Origin: an uncultured Erythrobacter sp.
GTDB taxonomy: Bacteria > Pseudomonadota > Alphaproteobacteria > Sphingomonadales > Sphingomonadaceae
Assembly (NCBI GenBank): GCA_947503155.1
Contig: CANNCL010000002.1
Location: 310,001 to 374,000 of the forward strand
Direction: 5' to 3'
Length of the DNA stretch: 64,000 nt
Positions 53,546 to 64,000 of this stretch are shown in pieces; within the stretch, counting starts at the first letter, position 1; each line of letters begins with the position of its first letter. The notes below the pieces were generated by a model that was given only the letters and a program-made list of their open reading frames with translations, ran no database searches and was not told the origin of the DNA. The position numbers and the translations under genes were made by a program.

Positions 53546-53848
53546 GGGCAGTGCGATTCAGCTAACTACTATTAAACGTTGTTGCGAGAAGCCACTAGGC
53601 ATCAGCGAGTTCTTTGAGGCAGCAACATTGGGTCAAGATCATCCGAGTCACGCGCCGACCTAAGTACTTGTGAGCTTCCACTTTAGATTTTAACAACATG
53701 TTCGGGACGGAAAATCGCAAAACACTGATGTAATTTTCGTGGATAATCTATCGTTTTTTCGAGATAGAGACTGTCCTGTATTGTTACTTCCGTTATCCTG
53801 GTGAGGGTATGCCAAATAGAGAGAATAGGGATTCCGATTTTTTATAAA

Positions 53849-55041
53849 ATGAATCTTGCTGGTTTGAATGAAATTGAATTTCAAACTAAAGGTGAACTTG
53901 AGAGCTGGCTCGCCAATCAATTGGCTACTTGGTCGTGGTTATGGGACGATCAGTGGTTAACTGGCTCACTAGACCGGGATGCTTTTAGGCCGATCCGAAA
54001 TACCTTCACCCAAGTCACTCGGAAAGTCGTATCTCTTGACCCTAACATGCCAGTGCAGGCCCAGAACGAGCTTCAAAATTTGGATGGCCCTCTGCGTAGT
54101 CTCTTCGCTGGCCGAGGCCAAAACACTTTGTTCGCATCTGATAGCGTTGTTGGGCGCCGAATTCTCTTAATTCGAAAGCGGTTGGGGAGCGACGCGGCCA
54201 GATGGCATTTAATGCTCGCAAGTCGGCAGAAGAACATCAACAGTGTCGCTGGCACCGAAGATCTATCTCTAATTGTTGGGGGGCTGGTGTATGATGAGGC
54301 TTGGGCTGGCGATGTTGGTGCGACACTAAAGCAAGAGCGCGCAAATTATCGGGCAGCGATCACTAAATTAGAAAACAGAGTCCGCGAACTGGAGGTCGAA
54401 AGGCGCGAAGATCGTTCGCGCCTTTCGTCTGCGATGCGGAAGCAGGCAAATAGGCAACTTAGCCGCTATCGTAAGCTATGGGCGAATGGTGAAAGCAGCA
54501 TAACTCAAAAAGTTGATGCTTCACTTCAATCTATTGCAAGCACGGAGGACAAATATCGCACGCAAATGGGCTTACGGGCACCGGTCGAATACTGGCGCGC
54601 AAAGGCAAAAACCATGGTAGATGGGAAGCTGCGTATGCAGCGATCACACTTGGTTTTTTTGGGATCGCTGCCTTCGCGATTCTAACTATGGCTAAGGCTG
54701 CAATCGATTTTCTTCGAGAGTTTTCTGGCAGCAATGAAACAAGCGCGTACATAATCACGTCAGCTGCGCTTTTGGCAGGCACCACGCTCATCTTTTGGCT
54801 GGGCCGAGTCATCGTTAAGCTGTTTTTGAGCGAGCACCACCTTCGCAGTGATTGTCAGGAAAAAGCAGTGATGACCGAAGCGTATCTTGCGATGATCGAA
54901 GATGGTGGAGTTTTAGCTGAAACCGAGAGGGCGATAATACTTGCGTCGGTTTTCCGCAGTTCGCCTGATGGTATTGTTAAAGAGGACGGGCCGGTTGATT
55001 TCGGCGCGGCGGCGATCCTTGGTAAGGCTCTGTCGCGTTGA
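53849..55041 (+). pseudogene. DUF6161-like membrane protein, broken by a one-base frameshift
   Basis: First frame 53849-54685: an N-terminal domain, then a coiled coil (KLENRVRELEVERRED, about 170-200) ending EYWRAKAKT. After about 54611 the other frame carries on as HGRWEAAYAAITLGFFGIAAFAILTMAKAA, a transmembrane helix, then a second helix (IITSAALLAGTTLIFWLG) and LFLSEHHLRSDCQEKAVMTEAYL and SPDGIVKEDGP, the tail typical of DUF6161. One base appears lost near 54611. Base use is visibly more AT-rich than its neighbours. Function unknown; acquisition by transfer is inferred. Confidence 0.75.
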
Positions 55042-55433
55042 TGCCAAAGGAAGTAGTCACTAATTTTAACGACATCCCTCCCCTTGACCCACCCCCCGCA
55101 CTCCCCTAAGCGCACCCCACCTATCGAGGCTCCACCGAGTCCCGCTGGGCAATAGAGCTGAACATTGCCGGCCTTGTCATGCGAGGTCTTGCGAACCTGA
55201 TTATCCGGGCGAGCAGGGCCTTTTCTATTGGAGCAAACCCTCACGGGTCCGCTTTAGCAGGGCAACCGTCAAAGTAACCCGGTGGCCGAAGGGCTGATTT
55301 GGGTGGAGTGATTCAGCTTGGCCGTGCGCCGCCGTGCTCTTGCAACCGCAGGATCAGGGCAGGGCGCTTTGCCAAGCTTCACTTCATACAGGTCGGTCTA
55401 GGTGTCGCCATCCACACGGTGAAGTGAGAAACT
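55042..55433. other. rpsL upstream region
   Basis: 392 bases without a gene; it should hold the promoter of the str operon. Weak candidates: TTGACC (55083) with TAAGCG 17 bases on, and TTGTCA (55174) with GATTAT 19 bases on. Neither is convincing. Confidence 0.4.
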
Positions 55434-55805
55434 ATGCCTACGATTAACCAGCTGGTCCGCAAGGGCCGCGCTCCGCAGAAGGCCAAGTCTAAGGTCCCTG
55501 CAATGGAAGCGAACCCGCAAAAGCGCGGCGTTTGCACACGCGTTTACACGACGACGCCAAAGAAGCCGAACTCGGCTCTGCGTAAGGTTGCCAAGGTGCG
55601 CCTGACGAACCAACGCGAAGTCATCACCTACATTCCGGGCGAAGGCCACAACCTGCAGGAACACTCTGTTGTTCTGATCCGCGGCGGCCGTGTTCGCGAT
55701 CTTCCCGGTGTTCGTTACCACGTCCTGCGCGGCGTGCTCGATACACAAGGTGTCAAAGATCGCCGCAAGAGCCGTTCGAAGTACGGCGCCAAGCGTCCGA
55801 AGTAA
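55434..55805 (+). CDS. rpsL: 30S ribosomal protein S12
   Basis: 123 residues, full length. Begins [28 protein letters not shown] contains the Lys of the streptomycin region (wild type PKKPNSA) and [14 protein letters not shown] the second conserved loop. First gene of the str operon. A very stable hairpin follows before rpsG. Confidence 0.98.
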   Translation: MPTINQLVRKGRAPQKAKSKVPAMEANPQKRGVCTRVYTTTPKKPNSALRKVAKVRLTNQREVITYIPGEGHNLQEHSVVLIRGGRVRDLPGVRYHVLRGVLDTQGVKDRRKSRSKYGAKRPK

Positions 55806-55820
55806 TTTAGACGCGGCGGC

Positions 55821-55888
55821 GGCCCTCTCCTCCACCCGGACACCCTTACCAAAGGTAGTCTATGGGTGGCCGGGTGGGGGAGAGGGCC
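55821..55888 (+). promoter_or_regulatory. Very stable hairpin between rpsL and rpsG
   Basis: GGCCCTCTCC (55821-55830) pairs with 55879-55888, T31-G78 wobbles, CCACCCGG (55832-55839) pairs with 55870-55877, CACCC (55841-55845) with 55864-55868; the loop holds TACC-AAA-GGTA. About 24 bp of stem with a single mismatch. No T tract follows, so it is more likely an RNA processing or regulatory structure than a terminator. Confidence 0.7.
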
Positions 55889-55941
55889 GGTGCCGCTAGG
55901 CGGGCGCGGATGCGCACGCCTCTCCGAAGGAGTAAGCAAAT

Positions 55942-56412
55942 ATGTCACGTCGTCGTAGGCCCGAAAAGCGGGTTATTCTTCCCGATCCCAAGTTTGGTGA
56001 TCAAATCCTGTCGAAGTTCATGAACAACCTGATGCTGGACGGTAAGAAAGCCGTTGCAGAAGGCATCGTGTATTCGGCATTCGAAACGGTTGAAGCGAAA
56101 GCTAAGACTGATCCGGTTCAATTGTTCCATGATGCGCTGACCAATGTTGCGCCTCAGGTAGAAGTTCGCAGCCGCCGTGTTGGTGGTGCGACCTATCAGG
56201 TTCCGGTTGAAGTTCGTCCAGAGCGCGCTCAGGCGTTGGCTATTCGTTGGTTGATCGGTGCCGCTCGCGGTCGCCCGGAAACCACGATGTCGGCACGCCT
56301 GTCGGGTGAGTTGATGGATGCGGCCAACAATCGCGGCAACGCGGTTAAGAAGCGTGAAGACACGCACCGCATGGCTGACGCTAACCGGGCGTTCTCGCAC
56401 TACCGCTGGTAA
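55942..56412 (+). CDS. rpsG: 30S ribosomal protein S7
   Basis: 156 residues, normal bacterial length. [20 protein letters not shown], then [22 protein letters not shown] and [21 protein letters not shown] at the end. Primary binder of the 16S 3' domain and in many bacteria the str-operon repressor. AAGGAG lies 9 bases before the ATG. The 142-base gap to fusA has imperfect hairpins. Confidence 0.98.
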   Translation: MSRRRRPEKRVILPDPKFGDQILSKFMNNLMLDGKKAVAEGIVYSAFETVEAKAKTDPVQLFHDALTNVAPQVEVRSRRVGGATYQVPVEVRPERAQALAIRWLIGAARGRPETTMSARLSGELMDAANNRGNAVKKREDTHRMADANRAFSHYRW

Positions 56413-56554
56413 ATGGTGCGGCGGATTTGATGGCGCCTCTGCTCTGACACCCTGTGATAAACGGGGATATGGGGCAGGGGGCGTCTTCAACTCGTCACAC
56501 TTGTAACTATATGAGGCGCGTAACCCCGCCTCTTGCAAATCCAAGGAATTAGAT

Positions 56555-58684
<2,130 letters not shown>

Positions 58685-58702
58685 GGCGAGCGATCAGTTT
58701 AG

Positions 58703-58734
58703 GGGCGGCGCCTGATTCAGCGGGCCGCCCTTTC
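58703..58734 (+). terminator. Hairpin between fusA and tuf
   Basis: GGGCGGC (58703-58709) pairs with GCCGCCC (58724-58730), followed by TTTCT. It may be a partial terminator separating tuf levels from rpsL-rpsG-fusA. Confidence 0.6.
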
Positions 58735-58775
58735 TCCCGCAGACTATTCAATTCTACAGAAGGTATATCAGAGAA

Positions 58776-59966
58776 ATGGCGAAGGAAAAATTTGAGCGGA
58801 ACAAGCCGCACTGCAACATCGGCACCATCGGTCACGTTGACCATGGCAAAACGACGTTGACGGCGGCCATCACCAAAGTCATGGCCGAAGTTAACGGCGG
58901 TGCAGCGGTTGATTTCGCAAACATCGATAAAGCTCCTGAAGAGCGCGAGCGCGGCATCACTATTTCGACAGCACACGTCGAATATGAAACCGTTGGTCGC
59001 CACTATGCGCACGTCGATTGCCCAGGCCACGCCGATTATGTGAAAAACATGATCACTGGTGCTGCTCAGATGGACGGCGCAATCTTGGTTGTGAACGCAG
59101 CTGACGGTCCAATGCCACAAACGCGCGAGCACATCCTGCTTGCACGTCAGGTCGGCGTTCCGCAGCTTGTTGTTTACATGAACAAGGTTGACCAGGTTGA
59201 CGATGAAGAGCTCCTTGAGCTCGTCGAAATGGAAGTTCGTGAACTTCTGACCGAATACGGTTTTGAAGGCGACGATATTCCAATCGTTAAGGGTTCGGCT
59301 CTTGCTGCACTCGAAGGCCGTGATGACAATATCGGTAAAGAATCGATCATTGCATTGATGGAAGCTGTCGACAGCTTCATCCCACAGCCTGACCGTCCAG
59401 TGGACAAAGACTTCTTGATGCCGATCGAAGACGTGTTCTCGATCTCAGGCCGCGGTACTGTTGTAACCGGCCGCATCGAAACCGGCGTTGTAAACGTTGG
59501 CGACGAAGTTGAAATCGTTGGCATCAAGGACACTGGCAAAACGACAGTGACCGGCGTTGAAATGTTCCGCAAACTGCTTGATCGCGGTGAAGCTGGCGAC
59601 AACGTGGGTGCATTGGTTCGCGGTGTTGGCCGTGAAGACGTGGAACGCGGTCAAGTTCTCGCGAAGCCTGGTTCGGTTAACCCGCACACAGAATTCAGCG
59701 CAGAAGTTTACGTGCTTTCGAAAGACGAAGGCGGCCGTCACACGCCATTCTTCGCCAACTACCGTCCACAGTTCTACTTCCGTACAACTGACGTGACCGG
59801 CGAAGTGATCCTTCCTGAAGGCACTGAAATGGTTATGCCAGGCGACAACGTGACTATCGGCGTTAAGCTGATCGCTCCGATCGCAATGGACGAAGGTCTG
59901 CGTTTCGCGATCCGCGAAGGCGGCCGGACTGTTGGCTCGGGCGTGGTTTCGAAAATCACCGTCTAA
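58776..59966 (+). CDS. tuf: Translation elongation factor Tu
   Basis: 396 residues. [19 protein letters not shown] and NKVD give the GTP site; domains II and III follow to the end VVSKITV. Delivers aminoacyl-tRNA to the ribosome. Only one tuf copy is in this window. A 14-bp terminator follows at 60020. Confidence 0.98.
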   Translation: MAKEKFERNKPHCNIGTIGHVDHGKTTLTAAITKVMAEVNGGAAVDFANIDKAPEERERGITISTAHVEYETVGRHYAHVDCPGHADYVKNMITGAAQMDGAILVVNAADGPMPQTREHILLARQVGVPQLVVYMNKVDQVDDEELLELVEMEVRELLTEYGFEGDDIPIVKGSALAALEGRDDNIGKESIIALMEAVDSFIPQPDRPVDKDFLMPIEDVFSISGRGTVVTGRIETGVVNVGDEVEIVGIKDTGKTTVTGVEMFRKLLDRGEAGDNVGALVRGVGREDVERGQVLAKPGSVNPHTEFSAEVYVLSKDEGGRHTPFFANYRPQFYFRTTDVTGEVILPEGTEMVMPGDNVTIGVKLIAPIAMDEGLRFAIREGGRTVGSGVVSKITV

Positions 59967-60019
59967 GTCTTCTGCCTAATCGGCTAAGCTGATACTCTTC
60001 GGAGTGAGGCACGAAATTA

Positions 60020-60056
60020 GAGGCCCGGTTCACGCAAGTGAGCCGGGCCTCAATTT
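60020..60056 (+). terminator. Terminator after tuf
   Basis: GAGGCCCGGTTCAC (60020-60033), loop GCAA, complement GTGAGCCGGGCCTC (60038-60051): 14 pairs with one G-T wobble, followed by AATTTAT. Confidence 0.85.
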
Positions 60057-60201
60057 ATGTAAGCTCATGTTTCCCGCTGCGGCGGGGTAAGACGGGTAGC
60101 TCGCGTAAATTTCCTGGGGTTCGGGGTTGCCAGAATCCTACACCGGACGTATACGCGCGCCACAGGCAAGGGATTCGTCCCTGCTGCAACGCAATTCATG
60201 G

Positions 60202-60250
60202 GGCCTCCCGAACCGGGTAACCGGGGATACAGGGTGGGCCTTTTATTTTT
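60202..60250 (+). terminator. Attenuator-like terminator in the S10-operon leader
   Basis: GGCCTCCC (60202-60209) pairs with GGGTGGGCC (60232-60240) with one bulge; an inner hairpin CCGG-GTAA-CCGG lies at 60213-60224. TTTTATTTTT (60241-60250) follows at once. It sits 54 bases before rpsJ, so transcription reaching rpsJ must pass it. Confidence 0.6.
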
Positions 60251-60304
60251 GGAAGCTGTGCCAAATGGGGCAGTTTCTTGGCTCTTTCGCATCGGTAGTA
60301 GGTA

Positions 60305-60616
60305 ATGGAAGCACAGAATATCCGTATTCGCCTTAAGGCGTTTGATCACCGCGTTCTTGACCAGGCAACTGGAGAGATTGCGGAAACAGCTCGCCGTACG
60401 GGTGCTCTAATTCGTGGTCCCATTCCCATGCCGACGCGCATTGAGAAGTTCACCGTCAACCGCGGCCCGCACATCGACAAAAAGTCGCGCGAGCAGTTTG
60501 AGGTGCGCACATATAAGCGTTTGCTGGACATTGTTCAGCCAAACGCCCAGACGGTCGACGCGCTGATGAAGCTCGATCTGGCTGCTGGTGTAAATGTTGA
60601 GATCAAGCTCGCTTAA
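60305..60616 (+). CDS. rpsJ: 30S ribosomal protein S10
   Basis: 103 residues, full length. [14 protein letters not shown], the loop [30 protein letters not shown] and VEIKLA. Also the NusE factor of antitermination. First gene of the S10 operon, unusually separated from rplC by 265 bases. Confidence 0.98.
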   Translation: MEAQNIRIRLKAFDHRVLDQATGEIAETARRTGALIRGPIPMPTRIEKFTVNRGPHIDKKSREQFEVRTYKRLLDIVQPNAQTVDALMKLDLAAGVNVEIKLA

Positions 60617-60881
60617 TCGCGAACTCTCAATACGTCCTTCAGGTGGGACGTTAAACGACCTGAGAAATTGGGGCTCTGATGGCCCCGCTGATCTGCTCCG
60701 AATATGGGGCGTATTGGCAAGACATCGGATACCGCCGGTTTTTACACCGGGCTGCGTCCTCCGTCTCGCTCAACCGGCCCTGTGCCGCGCGAGCATTAGC
60801 CCAGACGGGGCGCAGCACTAAAAATTGTTTCACGCACCTCGGGGATGGTCCCTTAGGTGCCTCTGTTAAGGAGTAATGACG
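60617..60881 (+). promoter_or_regulatory. Structured gap between rpsJ and rplC
   Basis: 265 bases inside a ribosomal protein operon, with hairpins ACGTCC/GGACGT (60632-60651, overlapping an alternative CAGGT/ACCTG), GGGGC-TCTGATG-GCCCC (60670-60686) and GCACCT(C)GGGGA-TGG-TCCC..AGGTGC (60834-60860), the last 7 bases before the rplC ribosome site AAGGAG. No gene seen. A regulatory leader is likely. Confidence 0.5.
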
Positions 60882-61643
60882 ATGCGCACAGGCGTGATCG
60901 CAAAGAAGGTTGGGATGACCCGCCTCTTCCAAGAGGACGGACGGCACGTGCCGGTTACCGTTCTCGCTCTGGAAGATTGTCAGGTTGTTTCACACCGCAC
61001 CCAAGACACGGACGGCTATTTTGCTGTTCAACTGGGTGCAGGCGAAGCAAAACAAAAGAACGTCGCGAAACCTCAGCGTGAACATTTCGGCAAAGCCGGT
61101 GTTGGCCTGAAAATGCGCGTTGCCGAATTCCGCGTTGATAATGCCGATGGCCTTGTGCCGGTTGGCTCGCTGATCAGCGCAGAACATTTCGTTGCAGGCC
61201 AAAAAGTCGACATCACTGGGCACACCCAGGGTAAAGGCTTTGCTGGCGCGATGAAGCGTTGGGGCTTCGGCGGCCTGCGCGCAACGCACGGCGTTTCTGT
61301 CTCTCACCGTTCGCACGGTTCGACGGGTAACCGTCAGGATCCGGGCCGGGTGTTTAAGGGTAAGAAGATGGCCGGTCACATGGGTGATCGCCAACGTACC
61401 CAGCAAAACCTCGAAGTGGTTCGCACTGATGCGGATCGCGGTCTGATCTTCATTAAGGGTTCTGTCCCTGGTGCGAAGAATGGCTGGATGATGATCCGCG
61501 ATGCGGTGAAACTGAAAATGCCTGACGATCTGCCGTTTCCTGGCGCAGTGATTGATACTGCTGCTCCTGTCGCTGACACCCCTGCACCGGAAGCTGCTGC
61601 TCCCGCCGCAGAAGTCGGCGCTGACGAAAATAAGGAGGGCTGA
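60882..61643 (+). CDS. rplC: 50S ribosomal protein L3
   Basis: 253 residues from ATG 60882, where AAGGAG (60868-60873) is 8 bases upstream; another ATG two codons earlier is too close to it. [16 protein letters not shown] and the L3 loop [22 protein letters not shown] are clear. It has an Ala/Pro/Glu-rich C-terminal tail of about 35 residues beyond the usual end, common in alphaproteobacteria. Confidence 0.97.
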   Translation: MRTGVIAKKVGMTRLFQEDGRHVPVTVLALEDCQVVSHRTQDTDGYFAVQLGAGEAKQKNVAKPQREHFGKAGVGLKMRVAEFRVDNADGLVPVGSLISAEHFVAGQKVDITGHTQGKGFAGAMKRWGFGGLRATHGVSVSHRSHGSTGNRQDPGRVFKGKKMAGHMGDRQRTQQNLEVVRTDADRGLIFIKGSVPGAKNGWMMIRDAVKLKMPDDLPFPGAVIDTAAPVADTPAPEAAAPAAEVGADENKEG

Positions 61644-61646
61644 TCC

Positions 61647-62285
61647 ATGAAGGTGAAGGTCCAAAAAATCGACGGAAAGGCTTCCGGCGACATTGAGCTC
61701 AACGATGCCGTATTCGGTGTTGAGCCGCGCGCAGACATTCTGCACCGCGTTGTCACATGGCAGCTTGAAAACCGCCGTGCCACTGCTCGCCCAACACGCG
61801 AACGCAGCGATGTCGCTCGTACGGGTAAGAAGTTCGGCCCACAAAAAGGCTCAGGCGGCGCCCGTCACGGCGCACGTTCGGCTCCAATCTTCATTGGCGG
61901 TGGTAAGGCTCACGGTGCGCGCAAGCGTGACTTTGATCAAAACCTCAACAAGAAGATCCGCGCTCTCGGCCTCAAGATGGCTCTCTCTTCCAAGGCTAAA
62001 GAAGGCCTGGTTGTGGTTGACAGTCTTGAGCTGAAAGAAGCCAAGACCCAAGCTCTTAAAGGCCATTTCGATAAGGCTGGCTATACAGGCAAGGTTCTTG
62101 TGATTGACGGCGACGCGGTCAATGACGGTTTCGCACTGGCCGCTGGCAACCTACCGGGCATCAATGTGATGCCGGCACAGGGCGCCAACGTCTATGACAT
62201 CCTCAACCACGACACTTTGATCGTGACCAAGGATGCCGTTGCTAAGCTTGAAGCGCGGTTCGCCCTCACGGGAGGTGCTAAATAA
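61647..62285 (+). CDS. rplD: 50S ribosomal protein L4
   Basis: 212 residues. The extended loop has [30 protein letters not shown]; the C-terminal domain is complete. Its stop overlaps the rplW start (TAATG). L4 lines the exit tunnel and in enteric bacteria represses the S10 operon; that role here is unknown. Confidence 0.97.
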   Translation: MKVKVQKIDGKASGDIELNDAVFGVEPRADILHRVVTWQLENRRATARPTRERSDVARTGKKFGPQKGSGGARHGARSAPIFIGGGKAHGARKRDFDQNLNKKIRALGLKMALSSKAKEGLVVVDSLELKEAKTQALKGHFDKAGYTGKVLVIDGDAVNDGFALAAGNLPGINVMPAQGANVYDILNHDTLIVTKDAVAKLEARFALTGGAK

Positions 62286-62593
62286 TGGCTAAGAAGCAAG
62301 ACATCGACGCCCGTCACTATGACGTGATCCTCGCTCCTCACATCACCGAAAAATCGACGCTTGCGTCGGAAAACAACGCGGTGGTGTTCAAGGTGGCGAA
62401 TGACGCGACTAAGCCGCAAATTAAAGAAGCGGTCGAAGCGATCTACGAAAAGAAGGTCGTTTCGGTGAACACTATTCTCACCAAGGGAAAAACGAAGCGC
62501 TGGAAGGGTAAACCTTACAAGCGGTCGGATTTCAAAAAGGCTGTTGTGAGGCTCGCTGAAGGCGAGATGATCGACATCACCAGCGGTATCTGA
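62285..62593 (+). CDS. rplW: 50S ribosomal protein L23
   Basis: 102 residues. [45 protein letters not shown]. Sits at the tunnel exit, docking site for trigger factor and SRP. Start overlaps the rplD stop; GGAGG is 9 bases upstream. Confidence 0.97.
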   Translation: MAKKQDIDARHYDVILAPHITEKSTLASENNAVVFKVANDATKPQIKEAVEAIYEKKVVSVNTILTKGKTKRWKGKPYKRSDFKKAVVRLAEGEMIDITSGI

Positions 62594-62601
62594 GGCGGAT
62601 C

Positions 62602-63438
62602 ATGGCACTCAAGAGTTATAAACCAACAAGCCCGGCGCGCCGTGGTCTTATCTTGGTCGACAAATCGGGACTCCACAAAGGTGGTCCGATTAAGTCGCTC
62701 ACAGAAGGCAAGCGCAAGACCGGTGGTCGGAACAATAAGGGGCATGTTACCTCGCGCGGTATCGCGGGTGGTCACAAGCAGAAATATCGTTTCATCGATT
62801 TCAAACGGCGCAAGTGGGACGTTCCTGCGACTGTCGAGCGGATTGAATACGATCCCAACCGTACGGCTTTCATCGCGCTTCTGAAATATGAAGACGGCGA
62901 ACTGAACTATATCATCTGCCCGCAGCGTCTTGCGGTTGGTGACACGGTCATCGCTGGTGAGAAAACCGATACGAAGCCTGGTAACTCCATGCTTCTGTCG
63001 CAAATGCCGGTCGGCACCATTTGCCACAATGTGGAAATGAAGCCGGGCAAGGGCGGTCAGATCGCACGCAGCGCTGGCACCTATGTTCAGATCGTTGGCC
63101 GTGACCGCGGAATGGTTATGGTTCGTCTGAACTCAGGCGAGCAACGCTACATTCGCGGCGAATGCATGGGCACGGTTGGCGCGGTTTCGAACCCTGACAA
63201 CCAAAACCAGAATTTCGGCAAGGCTGGCCGGACCCGTTGGAAGGGCCGCCGTCCGCTTACTCGCGGTGTCGCAAAGAACCCTGTCGATCACCCACATGGC
63301 GGCGGCGAAGGCCGTACCAGTGGCGGTCGTCACCCGGTTACTCCATGGGGCAAGCCGACTAAGGGCGCCCGTACCCGCAAGAACAAGCAGACGGACAAGA
63401 TGATCATCCGTTCGCGTCATGCTAAGAAGAAGAGGTAA
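62602..63438 (+). CDS. rplB: 50S ribosomal protein L2
   Basis: 278 residues. [35 protein letters not shown] and the peptidyl-transferase-proximal [28 protein letters not shown] with the essential His. Full length. It lies 6 bases before rpsS. Confidence 0.98.
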   Translation: MALKSYKPTSPARRGLILVDKSGLHKGGPIKSLTEGKRKTGGRNNKGHVTSRGIAGGHKQKYRFIDFKRRKWDVPATVERIEYDPNRTAFIALLKYEDGELNYIICPQRLAVGDTVIAGEKTDTKPGNSMLLSQMPVGTICHNVEMKPGKGGQIARSAGTYVQIVGRDRGMVMVRLNSGEQRYIRGECMGTVGAVSNPDNQNQNFGKAGRTRWKGRRPLTRGVAKNPVDHPHGGGEGRTSGGRHPVTPWGKPTKGARTRKNKQTDKMIIRSRHAKKKR

Positions 63439-63444
63439 GACACG

Positions 63445-63720
63445 ATGGCACGTTCCGTCTGGAAAGGTCCGTTTGTCGAGCTCAGCCTGCTGAAAAAGGC
63501 AGAGGACGCACAGGAAGCAAGCAGCAACAAGCCAATCAAAACTTGGTCGCGCCGCTCAACTATCCTGCCGCAGTTCGTTGGTCTGACGTTCAACGTTTAC
63601 AACGGTCACAAATTCATCCCGGTTTCTGTTTCGGAAGAAATGGTTGGGCACAAGCTCGGTGAGTTTTCACCCACGCGCAGCTTCCCCGGTCACGCCGCCG
63701 ACAAGAAGGGCAAGCGATAA
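63445..63720 (+). CDS. rpsS: 30S ribosomal protein S19
   Basis: 91 residues. [35 protein letters not shown] and [21 protein letters not shown] are the family marks. Its stop overlaps the rplV start (TAATG). Confidence 0.98.
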   Translation: MARSVWKGPFVELSLLKKAEDAQEASSNKPIKTWSRRSTILPQFVGLTFNVYNGHKFIPVSVSEEMVGHKLGEFSPTRSFPGHAADKKGKR

Positions 63721-64000
63721 TGGGCAAGGCAAAATCCCCACGCCGCGTTGCTGATAATGAGGCTCTGGCTGTAGGCACGCAAATTCGCGGGTCGGCACAA
63801 AAGTTGAACCTCGTTGCGCAGCTTATTCGCGGCAAGAAAGTAGAAGAGGCTCTCAACATCCTCTCCTTCTCTAAGAAGGCTATGGCGCGCGACGCGACTA
63901 AGGTGCTCGCATCTGCTGTTGCTAACGCGGAAAACAACCATGATCTCGACGTCGACGCTCTCGTCGTTGCCGAGGCATCGGTTGGCAAGTCGATCACAAT
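63720..64000 (+). CDS. rplV: 50S ribosomal protein L22 (3' end outside window)
   Basis: The first 93 residues, open to the end of the window. [42 protein letters not shown], then [19 protein letters not shown] match L22. ATG 63720 shares its A with the rpsS stop. Confidence 0.96.
   Translation, partial: MGKAKSPRRVADNEALAVGTQIRGSAQKLNLVAQLIRGKKVEEALNILSFSKKAMARDATKVLASAVANAENNHDLDVDALVVAEASVGKSIT

Larger units (their letters stand above)
52841..53848. other. 1-kb non-coding segment with hairpin repeats
   Basis: No believable gene: the several open frames here read straight through repeated palindromes and differ between copies. It holds four copies of a hairpin repeat in both orientations (52921-53018, 53105-53203, 53239-53337, 53440-53545). 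The last 250 bases are AT-rich and lead into the DUF6161-like gene. Confidence 0.75.
59967..60304. other. tuf / rpsJ intergenic region
   Basis: 338 bases: a strong terminator for tuf at 60020-60056, then a stretch expected to hold the S10-operon promoter (not resolved), and an attenuator-like hairpin with a T-rich tract at 60202-60250. Confidence 0.6.

Noticed and set aside
53082..53663. Several frames of 100-160 residues on both strands in the repeat segment
   Set aside because: They read through the hairpin repeats, change between copies and have no ribosome sites; the conserved signal is base pairing, not coding.

Overview
The window is a G+C-rich, densely coded stretch of chromosome from an alphaproteobacterium. 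Protein content and order point to Sphingomonadales, most likely Erythrobacteraceae (Erythrobacter/Altererythrobacter type): miaB, phoH, ybeY and corC in series, a MucR-type regulator with a degenerate finger, class II DAHP synthase, a cyclophilin gene followed by a lipoprotein, and the str/S10 ribosomal cluster. The assignment is by family recognition; no search was run.

Layout. 1-4.2 kb: end of a cyclophilin gene, two lipoprotein genes, miaB and phoH. 4.2-7.8 kb: two reverse genes (APC permease, M3 peptidase) that split the usual miaB-phoH-ybeY-corC series. 8.2-10.6 kb: ybeY, corC and a LysR regulator. 10.6-14.6 kb, reverse: nfuA, tsaB, rimI, mucR, fur and an acyltransferase. 14.7-24.8 kb: M16 peptidase, DAHP synthase, a diguanylate cyclase, the ergothioneine pair egtB-egtD, an FAD oxidoreductase, an SDR and tRNA-Gln. 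24.9-35.1 kb: GPH transporter, yghU-type GST, nadE, a pirin/azoreductase/LysR redox module, then a reverse ilvE-trhO-GST-small protein run. 35.1-42.1 kb: an unusual small transcription unit, tlyA, a Cys-rich repeat lipoprotein, tspO, ubiK, recO, leuB and a GT2-GtrA glycosyltransferase. 42.1-52.8 kb: PMT-type glycosyltransferase, a TetR-controlled membrane protein, metZ, a SulP transporter, a DsbA-family isomerase, a frameshifted S9 peptidase, apaG, LysR and GNAT.

52.84-55.04 kb is the one clearly accessory segment: about 1 kb of non-coding DNA packed with hairpin repeats whose stems co-vary, then an AT-richer, frameshifted gene resembling DUF6161 membrane proteins. From 55.4 kb to the end runs the translation cluster: rpsL, rpsG, fusA, tuf, rpsJ, rplC, rplD, rplW, rplB, rpsS and partial rplV, with strong intergenic hairpins.

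Most of the window is ordinary housekeeping DNA. The strongest candidates for something undescribed are (i) the hairpin repeat family at 52.9-53.55 kb with a shortened copy at 47.8 kb, (ii) a small unit at 35.35-35.58 kb with an 18-codon ORF behind a 14-nt perfect match to the anti-Shine-Dalgarno, two mutually exclusive hairpins and a terminator, (iii) a small lipoprotein made of CCAAAEG repeats, and (iv) a 28-nt dispersed element found at 8.1 kb and 52.8 kb.
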